Origin: Rhodovulum visakhapatnamense
GTDB taxonomy: Bacteria; Pseudomonadota; Alphaproteobacteria; Rhodobacterales; Rhodobacteraceae
DNA length: 64,000 nucleotides
NCBI RefSeq assembly: GCF_004365965.1
Contig: NZ_SOEB01000020.1
Location: 1-64,000, forward strand
Reading direction: 5' to 3'
Every line of letters starts with the position of its first letter. Within the stretch, counting starts at the first letter, position 1. The notes under the pieces were generated by a model. The model did no database searches. It was not told the origin of the DNA and saw only the letters and a program-made list of their open reading frames with translations. A program made the position numbers and the translations under genes. Of this stretch, positions 25,857 to 35,914 are shown in pieces.

Positions 25857-27557
25857 TCAGGCGGCGCCAGAGCGCATGAACTGCTGGTCGATGTCGTCAT
25901 CGCCGCCCATGTCGAGCATGAAGCCCCCCGAGGCCTGGGACGGGCGCCGCCGGGCGGGCGCGGCGGTCTTGCGGATCGCGTCCTCGACCGGCGAACTGTC
26001 CGACCGGCGGCCGCGCTGCGCCACGTGATGGCTGCCCGCACGCCCGGCCATTTCATCGAGCGCGACACGGAAGTAGCCGATCACCTGCTGCAACTGGCTC
26101 GATTGGCTTTCCAGCTCTTCGGCGGTGGCCGCCATCTGCTCGGAGGCCGAAGTGTTCTGCTGGGTCACCTTGTCGAGTTGCTGGATCGCGACGTTGATCT
26201 GCGCGGCCCCGGCATTCTGTTCCTGGCTGGCATTCGAGATCTCGGCCACCAGTTCGGCGGTGCGCTGGATGTCGGGCACCAGCCGGGTCAGCATCTCGCC
26301 TGCCTGCTGCGCGGCCTTGACCGTATCGCCGGAGAGGCCCGAGATTTCCTGCGCCGCCGCCTGGCTGCGTTCGGCCAGCTTGCGCACTTCCGAGGCCACC
26401 ACCGCAAAGCCGCGGCCATGTTCCCCGGCCCGGGCCGCCTCGACCGCCGCGTTCAGCGCCAGCAGGTCGGTCTGACGGGCAATTTCCTGCACGATCAGGA
26501 TCTTCTCGGCGATGGTCTCCATCGCCTTGACCGCCTTGCCCACGGCATCGCCGCTGCTTTTGGCGTCGCCGGCCGACTGGCGGGCGATCTTCTCGGTCTG
26601 CGAGGCGTTGTCGGCGTTCTGCTTGATGTTGGCCGCCATCTCTTCCATCGAGGACGACACTTCCTCGGTCGACGAGGCCTGCTCGGTCGCGCCCTGACCC
26701 AGCTGCTCGGCCGCGGCCGACATCTCCTGGCTGCCGGAGCCCACGTTGCGGGACGAGACCGCAACCTCGGTGATCACCTCCTTCAGCTTGGCCACCATGT
26801 CGCGCGCGGCCGCCAGCAGGCTGTCGCTGTCACCTTCGCGGGTCGCCACCTTGACCTCGAGATTGCCGCTGGCGATCTCGCGGATCACGTCGCGGGCATA
26901 GTCGGGCTCGCCGCCCAGGGCGCGGGTGATGTTGCGGATCAGGAAGATCGCGGTACCGATGCCGACCAGCAGCGCCAGCCCGATCACCCCGAAGACCACC
27001 TTCTGCGAGGTTGCATAGGCTTCGTCGCCTTCCGCGCTGGCCGCACGCGCTCCGTTCGAGTTGAAGGCCACCAGTTCCGTCAGATCGGCCGTGACCGTAT
27101 CGAACAGTTCCAGAGAGTCGCTCATATCGCGGCCGGCCAGGTCCTTCTGGTTGTTGCGCGAATAGCGCAGGATCCGCTTGGAGTTCTCGAGATAGTTCGT
27201 CAGCCTTTCGTTGAACTGGGCGTAAAGCTGCCGTTCCTCGGGCGCGATGATCAGCGCCTCATAGGCGGCGCGGCTGGCGTCAAGCTTGGCCCGGACGCCG
27301 TCGATATAGGTTTCGATCCGTTCGAATTCGGACTCGGTGGTGGCCAGAACATGGGCATACTCGCCGATGCGATACTTGGCCATGATCGTGTCGAGCTGGC
27401 GCACCTCGTCCACGCTGGGCAGCCAGTTGTCGGCGATGATCGTCGACTGCGCGTTGATCCGGTTCATCTGCAGGATCGCGACGCCCCCCAACAGGCTGAT
27501 CAACAGCAGCAGGGCGCCAAAGGCGAGGGCGAGCTTGGCCCTGAGAGAGAGTGTCAT
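25857..27557 (-). CDS. Methyl-accepting chemotaxis protein
   Basis: A 566-residue transmembrane chemoreceptor. TM1 is at about 10-30 ([19 protein letters not shown]), a periplasmic four-helix-bundle-type sensor is at about 31-185, TM2 is at about 186-207 ([20 protein letters not shown]), then a HAMP segment and the cytoplasmic signalling domain (about 270-520) with the hairpin tip [20 protein letters not shown] and [16 protein letters not shown]. The C-terminal tail is [14 protein letters not shown], with no NWETF-type pentapeptide. The start at 27557 overlaps the upstream cheW stop by 4 bp (ATGA). Ligand unknown. Confidence 0.94.
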   Translation of the reverse strand: MTLSLRAKLALAFGALLLLISLLGGVAILQMNRINAQSTIIADNWLPSVDEVRQLDTIMAKYRIGEYAHVLATTESEFERIETYIDGVRAKLDASRAAYEALIIAPEERQLYAQFNERLTNYLENSKRILRYSRNNQKDLAGRDMSDSLELFDTVTADLTELVAFNSNGARAASAEGDEAYATSQKVVFGVIGLALLVGIGTAIFLIRNITRALGGEPDYARDVIREIASGNLEVKVATREGDSDSLLAAARDMVAKLKEVITEVAVSSRNVGSGSQEMSAAAEQLGQGATEQASSTEEVSSSMEEMAANIKQNADNASQTEKIARQSAGDAKSSGDAVGKAVKAMETIAEKILIVQEIARQTDLLALNAAVEAARAGEHGRGFAVVASEVRKLAERSQAAAQEISGLSGDTVKAAQQAGEMLTRLVPDIQRTAELVAEISNASQEQNAGAAQINVAIQQLDKVTQQNTSASEQMAATAEELESQSSQLQQVIGYFRVALDEMAGRAGSHHVAQRGRRSDSSPVEDAIRKTAAPARRRPSQASGGFMLDMGGDDDIDQQFMRSGAA

Positions 27558-28063
27558 TTCGCTTTCCTTTCGTCCGTGGCGAAGGACGGATCGCGATCCC
27601 CCTTCGATCCGAAGATCCGGCCCATGTCCGGGATGATGATGAAGTCGTCGCCATGCTTGCCGATGCCGCGCACGAATTCGGCGGGCCAGCGCATGCCGAC
27701 CTTCGGCGCCTCCTCGACGGAGGCGTCCGAGATTTCGGTGACGTCGTGCACCTTGTCGGCGATGATCCCGACCAGCGCCGGTTCCCCGTCGAGGTCGATC
27801 TCGGTCACGACGATCCGGGTATCGGCATCGGGCGGGGTGCGCTCCATGCCGAACATGACCCGAAGATCCGCAAGCGGCACCACCTTGCCGCGCACGTTGA
27901 TGACACCGTTCACGAAGGCCCGCGCATTGGGCACCTCGGTCACGGGAACCATGTCGAGGATTTCGCTGACGGTTTCGGCCGGCAGCGCGAAGACCTCGCC
28001 CTGAAGCCCGACGGTCAGGGCGCGCATCGCGGCGGGCCCGGTGGGCTTGTCGACGGCGCTCAT
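27554..28063 (-). CDS. cheW: CheW coupling protein, first copy
   Basis: A 169-residue CheW domain with [40 protein letters not shown] and a C-terminal [11 protein letters not shown]. It sits between cheA (4-bp overlap) and the MCP gene (4-bp overlap), so it is translationally coupled to both and probably builds the core signalling complex with them. Confidence 0.94.
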   Translation of the reverse strand: MSAVDKPTGPAAMRALTVGLQGEVFALPAETVSEILDMVPVTEVPNARAFVNGVINVRGKVVPLADLRVMFGMERTPPDADTRIVVTEIDLDGEPALVGIIADKVHDVTEISDASVEEAPKVGMRWPAEFVRGIGKHGDDFIIIPDMGRIFGSKGDRDPSFATDERKAK

Positions 28064-30027
28064 GCCACCCTCCCCAGCTGCTCGCCGCGCAGGCGGCTTT
28101 CATAGGCCTGGCCGAAGCCGACCAGCGCGCTCACATCGAGGATCATCGCCACCGTGCCGTCGCCGAGGATGGTCGCGCCCGAGAAGGTCTCGACATCGGC
28201 ATGCAGCTTGGACAGCGACTTGATGACGGTCTGGCTGTTGCCGATGATCTGGTCGACCACCAGCCCGACCCGCGCCTCGCCCGCCGAGACGATCACCACC
28301 TTCTGGTGCTCGGCCCGCTCGGCCTGGGTCCTGAACAGCTCGCGCAGCCGCAGGAACGGCACCAGCCGCCCGCGGATGTTCAGAAAGTTGCGCCCGGCGG
28401 CCTTGCCGTCCTGCGCGGCGGGCAGCTCGACGCATTCCTCGACCGCCGACAGCGGGATCGCGTAGCGCCCGGCCCCGACCTGCACCAGCATGCTTTCGAT
28501 GATCGCCAGCGTCAGCGGCAGGCGCAGCGTCGCGACCGTGCCCTGACCGGGCGTGCTGGTCAGGTCGATGGTCCCGCGCAAGCCCTCGATGGTGCGCTTG
28601 ACCACGTCCATGCCGACCCCGCGCCCCGAGATCGAGGTGACCTGGCTTGCGGTCGAAAACCCGGGATGGAACACGAACTGGTAAAGCTCCTGATCGGTCA
28701 CCTTCTGGTCGGGCGCCAGAAGCCCGTTCTGCTCGGCCTTGGCGCGGATTCGCGCCGGGTCGAGCCCCGCCCCGTCATCGGCGATCGAGATCGCGACCTC
28801 GGCCCCGGTATGGGCGGCCGACAGCCGGACCCGGCCGCGGGCGGGCTTGCCCGCATGTCCGCGCGCCTCGGGCCCCTCGACGCCATGGTCGATGGCATTG
28901 CGGATCAGGTGGACCAGCGGATCGGCCAACCGCTCGATCATGGTCTTGTCCAGCTCGGTCTCTTCGCCGCTGGTGACGAAGTCGATCTCCTTGCCCAGCT
29001 CGCCCGAGAGGTCGTGCACCAGCCGACGGAAGCGCGAAAACAGCGTGCCGATCGGCACCATCCGAATGCCCATCGTGGTGTCGCGCAGCCCCGAGGACAG
29101 CCGTTCAAGTTCCTCGACCACGGCCTTGAGGTTCAGATCGTCCCCGGCCGAGGCGATCTGCGCCAGCCGCGACTGGGCGATCACCAACTCGCCGACCCGG
29201 TCCATCAGCTCGTCGAGCCGCTCGGCCGGCACCCTGAGCGACGAGGCGGCGCGGCCCTCGGCCTCGCGGCCACGCCGCGCCATGTCGGCGGGGGCCGCCG
29301 CCTCGGACGCGTCCTTCGGCGCCTGCGGCGGCTGCAGCAGTTCCAGCGTCAGCTCCATGCCGTCGCGCACGAAGAGGAAGACATCGTCGATCTGTTCGGC
29401 GGAGATCCCGGCCTCGAAGGTGACTTCCCAGCCCAGATAGGTGCCGCTCGGGTCCATCTCGTCAAGCGGCGGCAGCCGGTCGGTCAGCCCGACCACGCGG
29501 TCGGCCCCCAGCTCGCGCATCTCGTCCAGCAGCAAGACCGGATCGGTCCCGAAGGCGATGGCGTCGGGCGGCAGCCGGAACCGCACCCGCACCCCCCCTG
29601 CAGGCGCCGCGGCGGCCGGACCCTTTGCGGCGGGCGCGGCGCCCGTCTCCGGGCCGGTATCGACCGTCTGGCGCAGCGCCTCGAGGATCGGTGCGCCCTT
29701 CGCGGCGTGCTGACCGGGCTCGCCGACCAGATCGGCGATATGGTCCTTGGCCGCCAGCGCGATCACCACGAGGCCCGGGCTGATCGCCGCCTTGCCCTTG
29801 CGGACGCGGTCGAAGGCGGTCTCGAATTCATGCACGAAATCGGCCACTTCGTCATAGCCGAACATGGCGCCCGACCCTTTGAGGGTGTGCATGGCGCGGA
29901 AGCTGGCATCGACCAGCGCGCTGTCGCCCGGGTCGTGTTCGAGATCCAGAAGGGTCTGTTCCAGCGTGTCCAGAAGGTCGCGCGCCTCCTGGCGGAAGGT
30001 TTCGGCGGGATCGGCGGACAGGGTCAT
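28060..30027 (-). CDS. cheA: Chemotaxis sensor histidine kinase CheA
   Basis: A 655-residue kinase. P1/HPt has phospho-acceptor His47 in [18 protein letters not shown]2-like region lies at about 145-235 ([20 protein letters not shown]). P3 dimerisation has [20 protein letters not shown]. The P4 ATPase carries the N box [14 protein letters not shown]1 [12 protein letters not shown] and G2 [22 protein letters not shown]-terminal CheW-like P5 has [19 protein letters not shown] and [17 protein letters not shown]. All key motifs are intact. The start overlaps cheY by 4 bp. Confidence 0.96.
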   Translation of the reverse strand: MTLSADPAETFRQEARDLLDTLEQTLLDLEHDPGDSALVDASFRAMHTLKGSGAMFGYDEVADFVHEFETAFDRVRKGKAAISPGLVVIALAAKDHIADLVGEPGQHAAKGAPILEALRQTVDTGPETGAAPAAKGPAAAAPAGGVRVRFRLPPDAIAFGTDPVLLLDEMRELGADRVVGLTDRLPPLDEMDPSGTYLGWEVTFEAGISAEQIDDVFLFVRDGMELTLELLQPPQAPKDASEAAAPADMARRGREAEGRAASSLRVPAERLDELMDRVGELVIAQSRLAQIASAGDDLNLKAVVEELERLSSGLRDTTMGIRMVPIGTLFSRFRRLVHDLSGELGKEIDFVTSGEETELDKTMIERLADPLVHLIRNAIDHGVEGPEARGHAGKPARGRVRLSAAHTGAEVAISIADDGAGLDPARIRAKAEQNGLLAPDQKVTDQELYQFVFHPGFSTASQVTSISGRGVGMDVVKRTIEGLRGTIDLTSTPGQGTVATLRLPLTLAIIESMLVQVGAGRYAIPLSAVEECVELPAAQDGKAAGRNFLNIRGRLVPFLRLRELFRTQAERAEHQKVVIVSAGEARVGLVVDQIIGNSQTVIKSLSKLHADVETFSGATILGDGTVAMILDVSALVGFGQAYESRLRGEQLGRVA

Positions 30028-30392
30028 GCTCCGGCGACCTTCTTCACGACGGCCAGCAGCTGATCCTGCTTGAAGGGCTTGGCGATCCAGCCGGTGGCAC
30101 CCGCCTCCTTGGCCTCGCGCTTCAGCCCGTCATCGGTCTCGGTGGTCAGGAACACGATGGGCACGCCCGCGCTCGAGGCATGGGTGCGGTACTTGCGGAT
30201 GAAGTCGAGCCCGCTCAGCCGGGGCATGTTCAGGTCGGTGATGACCGCGTCGATCCGGTTGGCGACGGCCTTGTCATAGCCGTCCGCCCCGTCGACCGCC
30301 TCGATCACCTGATAACCTGCGGTTGTGAGGGTGTGCGCCACCATCTGAAGGATCGACGGCGAGTCGTCGATGGCGAGGATCGTCTTTGACAT
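30024..30392 (-). CDS. cheY: Single-domain chemotaxis response regulator CheY
   Basis: A 122-residue receiver domain with acidic pocket D9-D10 (ILAIDDSPS), phospho-acceptor Asp53 (VITDLNMPRLSG), Thr83/84 (IVFLTTETDD) and Lys105 (WIAKPFKQD). It receives phosphate from CheA. The start at 30392 has GGAG 8 nt upstream. It lies 30 bp after the STAS gene and overlaps cheA by 4 bp. No CheZ or CheD gene is present in the window. Confidence 0.94.
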   Translation of the reverse strand: MSKTILAIDDSPSILQMVAHTLTTAGYQVIEAVDGADGYDKAVANRIDAVITDLNMPRLSGLDFIRKYRTHASSAGVPIVFLTTETDDGLKREAKEAGATGWIAKPFKQDQLLAVVKKVAGA

Positions 30393-30422
30393 TGCAATTC
30401 TCCAAGATCTGGGGGGCTCGGA

Positions 30423-30731
30423 TCAGGCGGCGCGCGCCTGACCCGGCAGGTCGAGACCAGCCCGTTCGAAGGCGGTCGCGCAGGCGCCGCCGGGCGGGGC
30501 GATCAGCGTGAACGGCCGGCCGGCCAGGGCCGCGTCCCGGGCCAGAGCCAGCAATATCTGTAGGATCGCCACATGCATGCCAGTCGCTTCGGTCGTGTCG
30601 ACAACGATGGCGCCGCCCCCGCGCAGGGCCGCCAGGACCCGGTCGCGGATGCCGGCCGCGTCGCGCGGTCCAAGCTCATGCGCCAGGCAAATCTCTCCCG
30701 TTCCGATCATGTCGGGTGTTTCCGGGTCCAT
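30423..30731 (-). CDS. STAS-domain protein, first gene of the che operon
   Basis: A 102-residue protein resembling the STAS fold (anti-sigma-factor-antagonist/MlaB type): ICLAHELGPRDAAGIRDRVL, GGAIVVDTTEATGMHVAILQ, then AALAGRPFTLIAPPGG and the terminal ATAFERAGLDLPG. The usual phospho-acceptor Ser position of STAS proteins is not obvious; the ATGMHV stretch takes its place. In several chemosensory operons a small STAS-like gene precedes cheY-cheA, so a modulating role on the kinase is a reasonable guess. The start at 30731 has CGGAG 6 nt upstream; the upstream in-frame extension is rejected. Confidence 0.77.
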   Translation of the reverse strand: MDPETPDMIGTGEICLAHELGPRDAAGIRDRVLAALRGGGAIVVDTTEATGMHVAILQILLALARDAALAGRPFTLIAPPGGACATAFERAGLDLPGQARAA

Positions 30732-31391
30732 GTCTGCATCTCCGTCCAGGTTCGGGAAAAGACGAGGCTTTAGGCCTGTTCTGTTTCCGGACATTCGCGT
30801 TCTGGATGAGAAGCCGCCGGGCGACAAACGGACAGTCCGCTAAATTTTTCCGGTTCTCCTAGGAAATGCCCCAATTGGGATCTTGGCCGAAACGCCCCAA
30901 AGGTGACGCAAGGGAAACAAAACCACGGCGAGAACCGCCCTTCGCCAGGATTAAAATCAAAAGCCTCGTTCTTTCTTGCTTGCCGGACGCTGTGACGTTG
31001 CGCCCGATCCCGCTGCGGTAACGAAGCGCGATCGGCACGTCCGATTCCCCGACTCGCGCCCGGACGGCCGCCAAACGGTATTTCTTCCCGCCGATCTCTG
31101 ACGTTGCGTTGCAGATGCGCCGGACTCCGCTCCGTCGGCAGCGTAACCCTTCGTTTCGACCTGTGGCGAAGTCGGGGCACCGGGCCTGCGCTCGCCACAT
31201 TTCTGAACGCATAGCTATCATGCATTTTGCGAATACCGGCCGATCGGAGGATTCCCACCCGGCCGCAGGCGGCATCGACCCCGGTTTCGAGAGGATATTC
31301 CGAATCGCGCCGGGAAAATCCGGGGCCAGACACAGCATGTCGCGCCGAGCGGCCCGGCCGGCCGGGGCAGGATGTCAGGAGATCGCGAGAC
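30732..31391. other. 660-bp non-coding region upstream of the che operon
   Basis: This lies between the che operon start and the end of the glycosyltransferase gene, and is less GC-rich than the neighbours. It should hold the che promoter. The 10-mer TGACGTTGCG occurs twice, at 30993-31002 and 31099-31108, each preceded by a TTTCTT-containing stretch. A small dyad GCATAGCTATCATGC is at 31209-31223. I see no credible ORF; the long reading frames here have atypical composition and no ribosome binding sites. Confidence 0.5.
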
Positions 31392-32948
31392 TCAGGGTCG
31401 CGGGGTGCAGTCTGCCGTGACGCTGTAAAGCGTGACGCGGTGACGACCCTGCGCCACGGCCGACCGGTAAAGCGGGTCGAGGACGACCGCAGCGCCGGGG
31501 TCGACCCGGCGCAGAAGCAGGGCGCGGTTCAGGTCCCAATCGGCGAAATGGGTGATCCCGGCGGCTTTCAGATAGGTGCAGACCCGCCCCTCGCGCAGCG
31601 CCGCGGCCGCCGGACCGTTCACCACCCCGTCGAGATTGACCACCCGCAGACCCGGCGGCGCGAAATATCCAAGCGCCCCGCTTTGCAGCGCCCCAAGGGT
31701 CGCGCCCGGCGGCAGCTCGGGCAGCAGATCGCGGGCCATCTCGCCATAGCCGCTGGGGGGCGCGAAGGCATGCAGCCGCTCGGTCCCCGGATCGCTCAGC
31801 ACCGGTGCGAGGCGCCAGAGCCCAAAGCCGCAAAGCGCGAGGACGGCCAGCCCCCAAAGCACACGCACCGCCAAGGGCGGGGACCGCCCGAACACCAGAG
31901 CCGCGGCCAGCACCGGCACCAGGCAATGGATCGGCGAAAAGTAGCGCTCGAAGAACCAGACCGCGCCAAGCCCCAACGTGTAGGCCAGAAAGAGCGCAAG
32001 GCAGCCCAGGGCCAGCGCCGCCGCCAGCGGCGCACAATGCCCCCGCCGAACCGCCAGCAAAGGCAGCAGGATTGCGGCCGCGACCGCGATCCCGGCCATG
32101 GGCGCCCAGCCGAAAACCGCGTCGGGCCAGACCCCGCCCAAGGCCAGCACGCCCATCGTGAAGGTCATCCATCCGTCGAACCCGTCGGCCGCCGCAAGCG
32201 TGGCCACCGCCACCCCGCTTTCGGGCAGCGGATTTCCGGTCAGCCAAAGGCAGACCCCGACCCAGGGCGCGATCACGGCAAACGCCGTCAGCGCCGCGCG
32301 CCCCGCGCCGCGCCAGCCCAGCGCGCGAACCGCCCAGATCCCCGCCGGTGCCAGCAGCACCGCCGCATCGACCCGCGCCAGCACCGCGAGCCCGGCCAGC
32401 CCCCCGATCCCGAAGAAGCGACGCATCGGTGCACCCGGCCGGGTTTCGGCCAGCACAACGGCTGTGGCCAGCAACGCCGCCGCCGCCAGCGCGGTTTCAA
32501 GCCCGTTCGGATGGGTCAGTGCAAAGACCGGACCGGTGGCCAGCACCAGCCCGACCCCGGCCGCCGCCAGACATGACCCGGTCAGCGCCAGCGCCAGCCG
32601 TGCCGCCAGCCCCGCCGCCAGTGCGGGCAGGACCGGGTCGGCGGTCAGCCGGAAGATCGGCACCAGAAGCGCCACTATCAGCGGCTGAAACCCCGTGGTC
32701 GGCACCGTCCCATCGGCCGTGGGGCCGAGACCGGCCGCGATGTTGCGCGCGATGGACAGAACATAATAGGTGTCGTCGGGAAAGACCTGCCGGTCGAGCG
32801 CGTCGGCCCCCCACAACAGCAGCGGCAGACGCAGGATCAGCGCCGCCAGGGTCACGGCCGCCAGCACCGCCCCGGCCGGGACGGCACGCGCCCCGACCCT
32901 CGGCTGCGGCATCGGCGGTGAAAGATCGGGCATCGATTGGCAGGCCAC
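31392..32948 (-). CDS. Polytopic membrane glycosyltransferase-like protein (ArnT/PMT type)
   Basis: A 518-residue protein with about ten hydrophobic segments and a C-terminal soluble domain (about 400-518). The first loop, after TM1 (AAVTLAALILRLPLLLW), has an acidic pair in RQVFPDDTYYVLSIARNIAA, which resembles the catalytic loop of GT-C mannosyl- and aminoarabinose transferases. The family moves a sugar from a lipid-phosphate carrier to lipid or protein on the periplasmic side. The C-terminal part has GALQSGALGYFAPPGLRVVN and GVVNGPAAAAL. Start uncertain: GTG at 32948 or ATG at 32933, neither with a strong ribosome binding site. Acceptor unknown. Confidence 0.72.
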   Translation of the reverse strand: MACQSMPDLSPPMPQPRVGARAVPAGAVLAAVTLAALILRLPLLLWGADALDRQVFPDDTYYVLSIARNIAAGLGPTADGTVPTTGFQPLIVALLVPIFRLTADPVLPALAAGLAARLALALTGSCLAAAGVGLVLATGPVFALTHPNGLETALAAAALLATAVVLAETRPGAPMRRFFGIGGLAGLAVLARVDAAVLLAPAGIWAVRALGWRGAGRAALTAFAVIAPWVGVCLWLTGNPLPESGVAVATLAAADGFDGWMTFTMGVLALGGVWPDAVFGWAPMAGIAVAAAILLPLLAVRRGHCAPLAAALALGCLALFLAYTLGLGAVWFFERYFSPIHCLVPVLAAALVFGRSPPLAVRVLWGLAVLALCGFGLWRLAPVLSDPGTERLHAFAPPSGYGEMARDLLPELPPGATLGALQSGALGYFAPPGLRVVNLDGVVNGPAAAALREGRVCTYLKAAGITHFADWDLNRALLLRRVDPGAAVVLDPLYRSAVAQGRHRVTLYSVTADCTPRP

Positions 32949-33146
32949 GGCAGAATTGTTCTGAGATCCGGGATAATGCCACCCCGGGGCAGCAGTCTGT
33001 CGCGATCAAGGCGAAATCCGGGCACTCCCCCCCGGCAAATCATCCTGTCCCCCCGCGCGCGTCTGCCGCAATTATCGGCATGTTCGGTTGACGCCCTGCG
33101 TAACATCGCCCAAGGTCCCGCCGCTGATCCTGAAGGAGACTCCCCG

Positions 33147-34142
33147 ATGCAGAGACGTTCGTTCCTGTCCGCCGCAGCCGCCGCGCTGGCGCTTGGCGCC
33201 ACCCCCGCTCTGGCCGCCGATCTCGACGGCATGAAGCCCGTCACCCTGCGGCTGGCCCATGTGGTGAACGAGAAGGACGCCTATCAGGTGGCCGCCGTCG
33301 CCTTCCGCGATCTGGTGGCCGAACGCAGCGGCGGCAAGATCTCGGTCGAGATCGTGCCCAATGCCACGCTCGGCGACGAACGCACCCTGCTGGAAGGCAT
33401 GCAGATCGGCAGCATCGACATGGGACTGATCACCAACGGGCCGGTCGCGAACTTCGTCGAGGAAATGGCGGTGTTCGAGCTGCCCTTCCTCTTTCCCTCG
33501 CGCGAGGCCGCCTATGGGGTGCTCGACGGCGAGATCGGCCAGGAGCTGCTGGACAAGCTGGCCGATGTCAATCTCAAGGGCCTTGCCTATGCCGAGCGCG
33601 GCTTCCGCAACCTGACCAACTCCAGGCGTCCGGTGGCGACGCCCGCCGATCTCGACGGGCTGCGCATCCGCGTGATGGAGAACCCGGTCTATACCGACAG
33701 CTTCCGGGCGCTGGGCGCCAATGCCATTCCGATGGCCTGGACAGAGGCGCTGACGGCGATGCAGCAGGGCACCATCGACGGGCAGGAAAACCCGGTCGGG
33801 GTGGTCTATTCCTTCAAGCTGAACGAGACCCAGAAATACATGACCATGACCCGGCATACCTATGCGCCCGCGGTCTTCGTGATGGGCATGCCCACCTGGT
33901 CGAAACTGCCCGAGGCGGCGCAGCAGATCGTGGTCGAGGCCGCGCATGACGCGGCGGCCACCGAACGCGCCTTCAACGCCGATATGGAGGCCCAGCAGCT
34001 TGACGAACTGAAAGCCGCCGGGATGGAGGTGAACGAGACCCCCGACCTGACCGCCTTCCAGGAGGCCGTGGCGCCGGTCTACGAGAAATACGGCGAGAGG
34101 TTCGGCGACACCCTGACCCGGATCCGGGCGGAGCTGAACTGA
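33147..34142 (+). CDS. TRAP transporter solute-binding protein (DctP type)
   Basis: A 331-residue periplasmic protein. The N-terminus MQRRSFLSAAAAALALG has a twin-arginine-like motif. The mature protein follows the DctP fold: VTLRLAHVVNEKDAYQVAAV, TLLEGMQIGSIDMGLI, the ligand-binding arginine region DGLRIRVMENPVYTDSF, and QQGTIDGQENPV. A GGAG ribosome binding site lies 9 nt upstream. The carboxylate-binding Arg is in place, so an organic acid is the likely ligand; the exact substrate cannot be told. The small permease gene follows after 1 bp. Confidence 0.92.
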   Translation: MQRRSFLSAAAAALALGATPALAADLDGMKPVTLRLAHVVNEKDAYQVAAVAFRDLVAERSGGKISVEIVPNATLGDERTLLEGMQIGSIDMGLITNGPVANFVEEMAVFELPFLFPSREAAYGVLDGEIGQELLDKLADVNLKGLAYAERGFRNLTNSRRPVATPADLDGLRIRVMENPVYTDSFRALGANAIPMAWTEALTAMQQGTIDGQENPVGVVYSFKLNETQKYMTMTRHTYAPAVFVMGMPTWSKLPEAAQQIVVEAAHDAAATERAFNADMEAQQLDELKAAGMEVNETPDLTAFQEAVAPVYEKYGERFGDTLTRIRAELN

Positions 34143-34143
34143 C

Positions 34144-34647
34144 GTGCTGAGCCTCCTCGGCCGGATCGAACGCGCGATCGGCGCCGTGCTTGCCCCCGTG
34201 ATCGCGGCGGGCATGGCGGCGCTGATCGCGGTCATCACGCTGCAGATCGTGTCGCGGGTGGCCTTCACCGCGGTCGGCTGGACCGAGGAGGTCGCGCGGT
34301 TCCTTCTGATCGGGCTGACCTTTCTGGGCGCGGCGCTGGCCTGGCAGCGGCACCGCCATATCGCGGTCGGCGTGCTGGTCGAGCGGCTGCCCGACCCGGC
34401 CCGGCGCGCCGCGACCGCGCTGGCCCTGGTCATCGCCGTGGCCTTCCTGATCAGCCTGGCCTGGATCGGCCAGACCTACATGACGATGCAGAGCTTCCAG
34501 AAATCGGCCGCGCTGCGGCTGCCCATGAGCTATGTCTACGCGATCATCCCCGTCAGCGCGGGTCTGATGGCCTGGCTGGCCGCGACCGATCTGATGCGGC
34601 TTGTGCTGACCGGCGCCCTTCCCGACGCCGGGGAGCCGGTGGAATGA
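34144..34647 (+). CDS. TRAP transporter small permease (DctQ type)
   Basis: A 167-residue protein with four transmembrane helices and typical DctQ motifs: AVGWTEEVARFLLIGLTFLG (the W-T-E-E motif) and AWQRHRHIAVGVLVERLPDP. The GTG start at 34144 lies 1 bp after the binding-protein stop. Its stop overlaps the large permease by 4 bp. It forms a membrane complex with DctM. Confidence 0.92.
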   Translation: MLSLLGRIERAIGAVLAPVIAAGMAALIAVITLQIVSRVAFTAVGWTEEVARFLLIGLTFLGAALAWQRHRHIAVGVLVERLPDPARRAATALALVIAVAFLISLAWIGQTYMTMQSFQKSAALRLPMSYVYAIIPVSAGLMAWLAATDLMRLVLTGALPDAGEPVE

Positions 34648-35894
34648 GCCTGCTTCTCTTCGGCCTGTTCTTTCTGTTCATGATCCTCGGCCTGCCGGTC
34701 GCGCTGGCCATCGGCGGCGCGACCATGGTCGCGATGCAGGCCGGCGGCGTGCCGCTTCTGGTGCTGCCGCAACAGATGTTTTCCGGCATCAACTCCTTCG
34801 CGCTGGTCGCGGTGCCGATGTTCATCCTCGCAGGCGACATCATGGCCGAGGGCAAGGTCAGCGCCCGGCTGGTGGCGCTGGCCGATGCGATGATCGGCTT
34901 TCTCAAAGGCGGCCTGTCCATCGTCTCGGTGCTGGCGGCGATGTTCTTCGCCGCGATCTCGGGCTCGGGCGCGGCGACGACGGCGGCGGTCAGCTCGACG
35001 CTGGTGCCCGAGCTTACCCGCAAGGGCTATGACCCGGCCTCGGCCGCCAGCCTGATCGCGGCGGGCGGCACCATCGGCGTGGTGATCCCGCCCTCGGTGC
35101 CGATGATCATCTATGCGGTGATCGCGCAGGAATCCGTGTCGGCGTTGTTTCTGAGCGGCTTTCTGCCCGGCATCGCCATGGGCACGGGGCTGATGGTCGT
35201 GGCCCTGGTGCAGGGCCACCGGCGGGCCTATCCCAAGGGCGCCCCCTTCTCGCTGAGAACCATCGCGCGCAGCTTCGTCTCGGCCTTCTGGGGGCTTATG
35301 ACCCCGGTCATCATCCTGGGCGGCATCTTTTCGGGCCTCTTCACGCCCTCCGAGGCGGCGGTGATCGCGGTCAATTACGCGATCTTCGTCTCGCTCTTCG
35401 TCTATCGCGACATGGGGCTGAAGGACATCTACCGGCTGCTGATCCGCTCGGGCGTGACCACGGCCGTCATCATGTTCGTGATCTCGGCCTCGGCCGCGCT
35501 CAGCTGGGCCTTGTCGAACTGGCAGGTGCCCGCGCAGATCGGGGCGCTGGTGCTGTCGGTCTCGGACAATCCGACGATCGTGCTGGCAATGATGCTGGTC
35601 CTAATCCTCGTCACCGGCATCTTCGTCGAGACCGCCTCGGCGTTGATCATCCTGACGCCGCTGCTGTTGCCGCTGGCGCTGCAACTCGGGGTGGATCCGG
35701 TGCATTTCGGGGTGATCCTGGTCGTCGGTCTGGCCATCGGCATGATCACGCCCCCGGTCGCGATCAATCTTTATGTCGCCTCCTCGGTCACCGGGCTGGG
35801 GCTCGAGCGCATCGCCAAGGCGGTGCTGCCCTATCTGGCGGTGCTGGTCGCGGTCCTGATCCTCGTGACCTATCTGCCGCTGCTTCCGGGCTGA
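34644..35894 (+). CDS. TRAP transporter large permease (DctM type)
   Basis: A 416-residue protein with about twelve hydrophobic segments. It has the DctM pattern: FLFMILGLPVALAIGG, FALVAVPMFILAGDIMAEG, AAMFFAAISGSGAATTAAVS, GGTIGVVIPPSVPMIIYAVI and FGVILVVGLAIGMITPPVAI. It is the sodium-dependent transport subunit. The start overlaps DctQ by 4 bp, and the gene ends the three-gene TRAP operon. Confidence 0.94.
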   Translation: MSLLLFGLFFLFMILGLPVALAIGGATMVAMQAGGVPLLVLPQQMFSGINSFALVAVPMFILAGDIMAEGKVSARLVALADAMIGFLKGGLSIVSVLAAMFFAAISGSGAATTAAVSSTLVPELTRKGYDPASAASLIAAGGTIGVVIPPSVPMIIYAVIAQESVSALFLSGFLPGIAMGTGLMVVALVQGHRRAYPKGAPFSLRTIARSFVSAFWGLMTPVIILGGIFSGLFTPSEAAVIAVNYAIFVSLFVYRDMGLKDIYRLLIRSGVTTAVIMFVISASAALSWALSNWQVPAQIGALVLSVSDNPTIVLAMMLVLILVTGIFVETASALIILTPLLLPLALQLGVDPVHFGVILVVGLAIGMITPPVAINLYVASSVTGLGLERIAKAVLPYLAVLVAVLILVTYLPLLPG

Positions 35895-35914
35895 CGGCCT
35901 CGCGCGGCGGGCGG

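Noticed and set aside
30770-31333. A 187-codon minus-strand frame upstream of the che operon
   Set aside because: No ribosome binding site, no recognisable motif, and many rare-looking Arg/Ser/Pro codons; judged non-coding.
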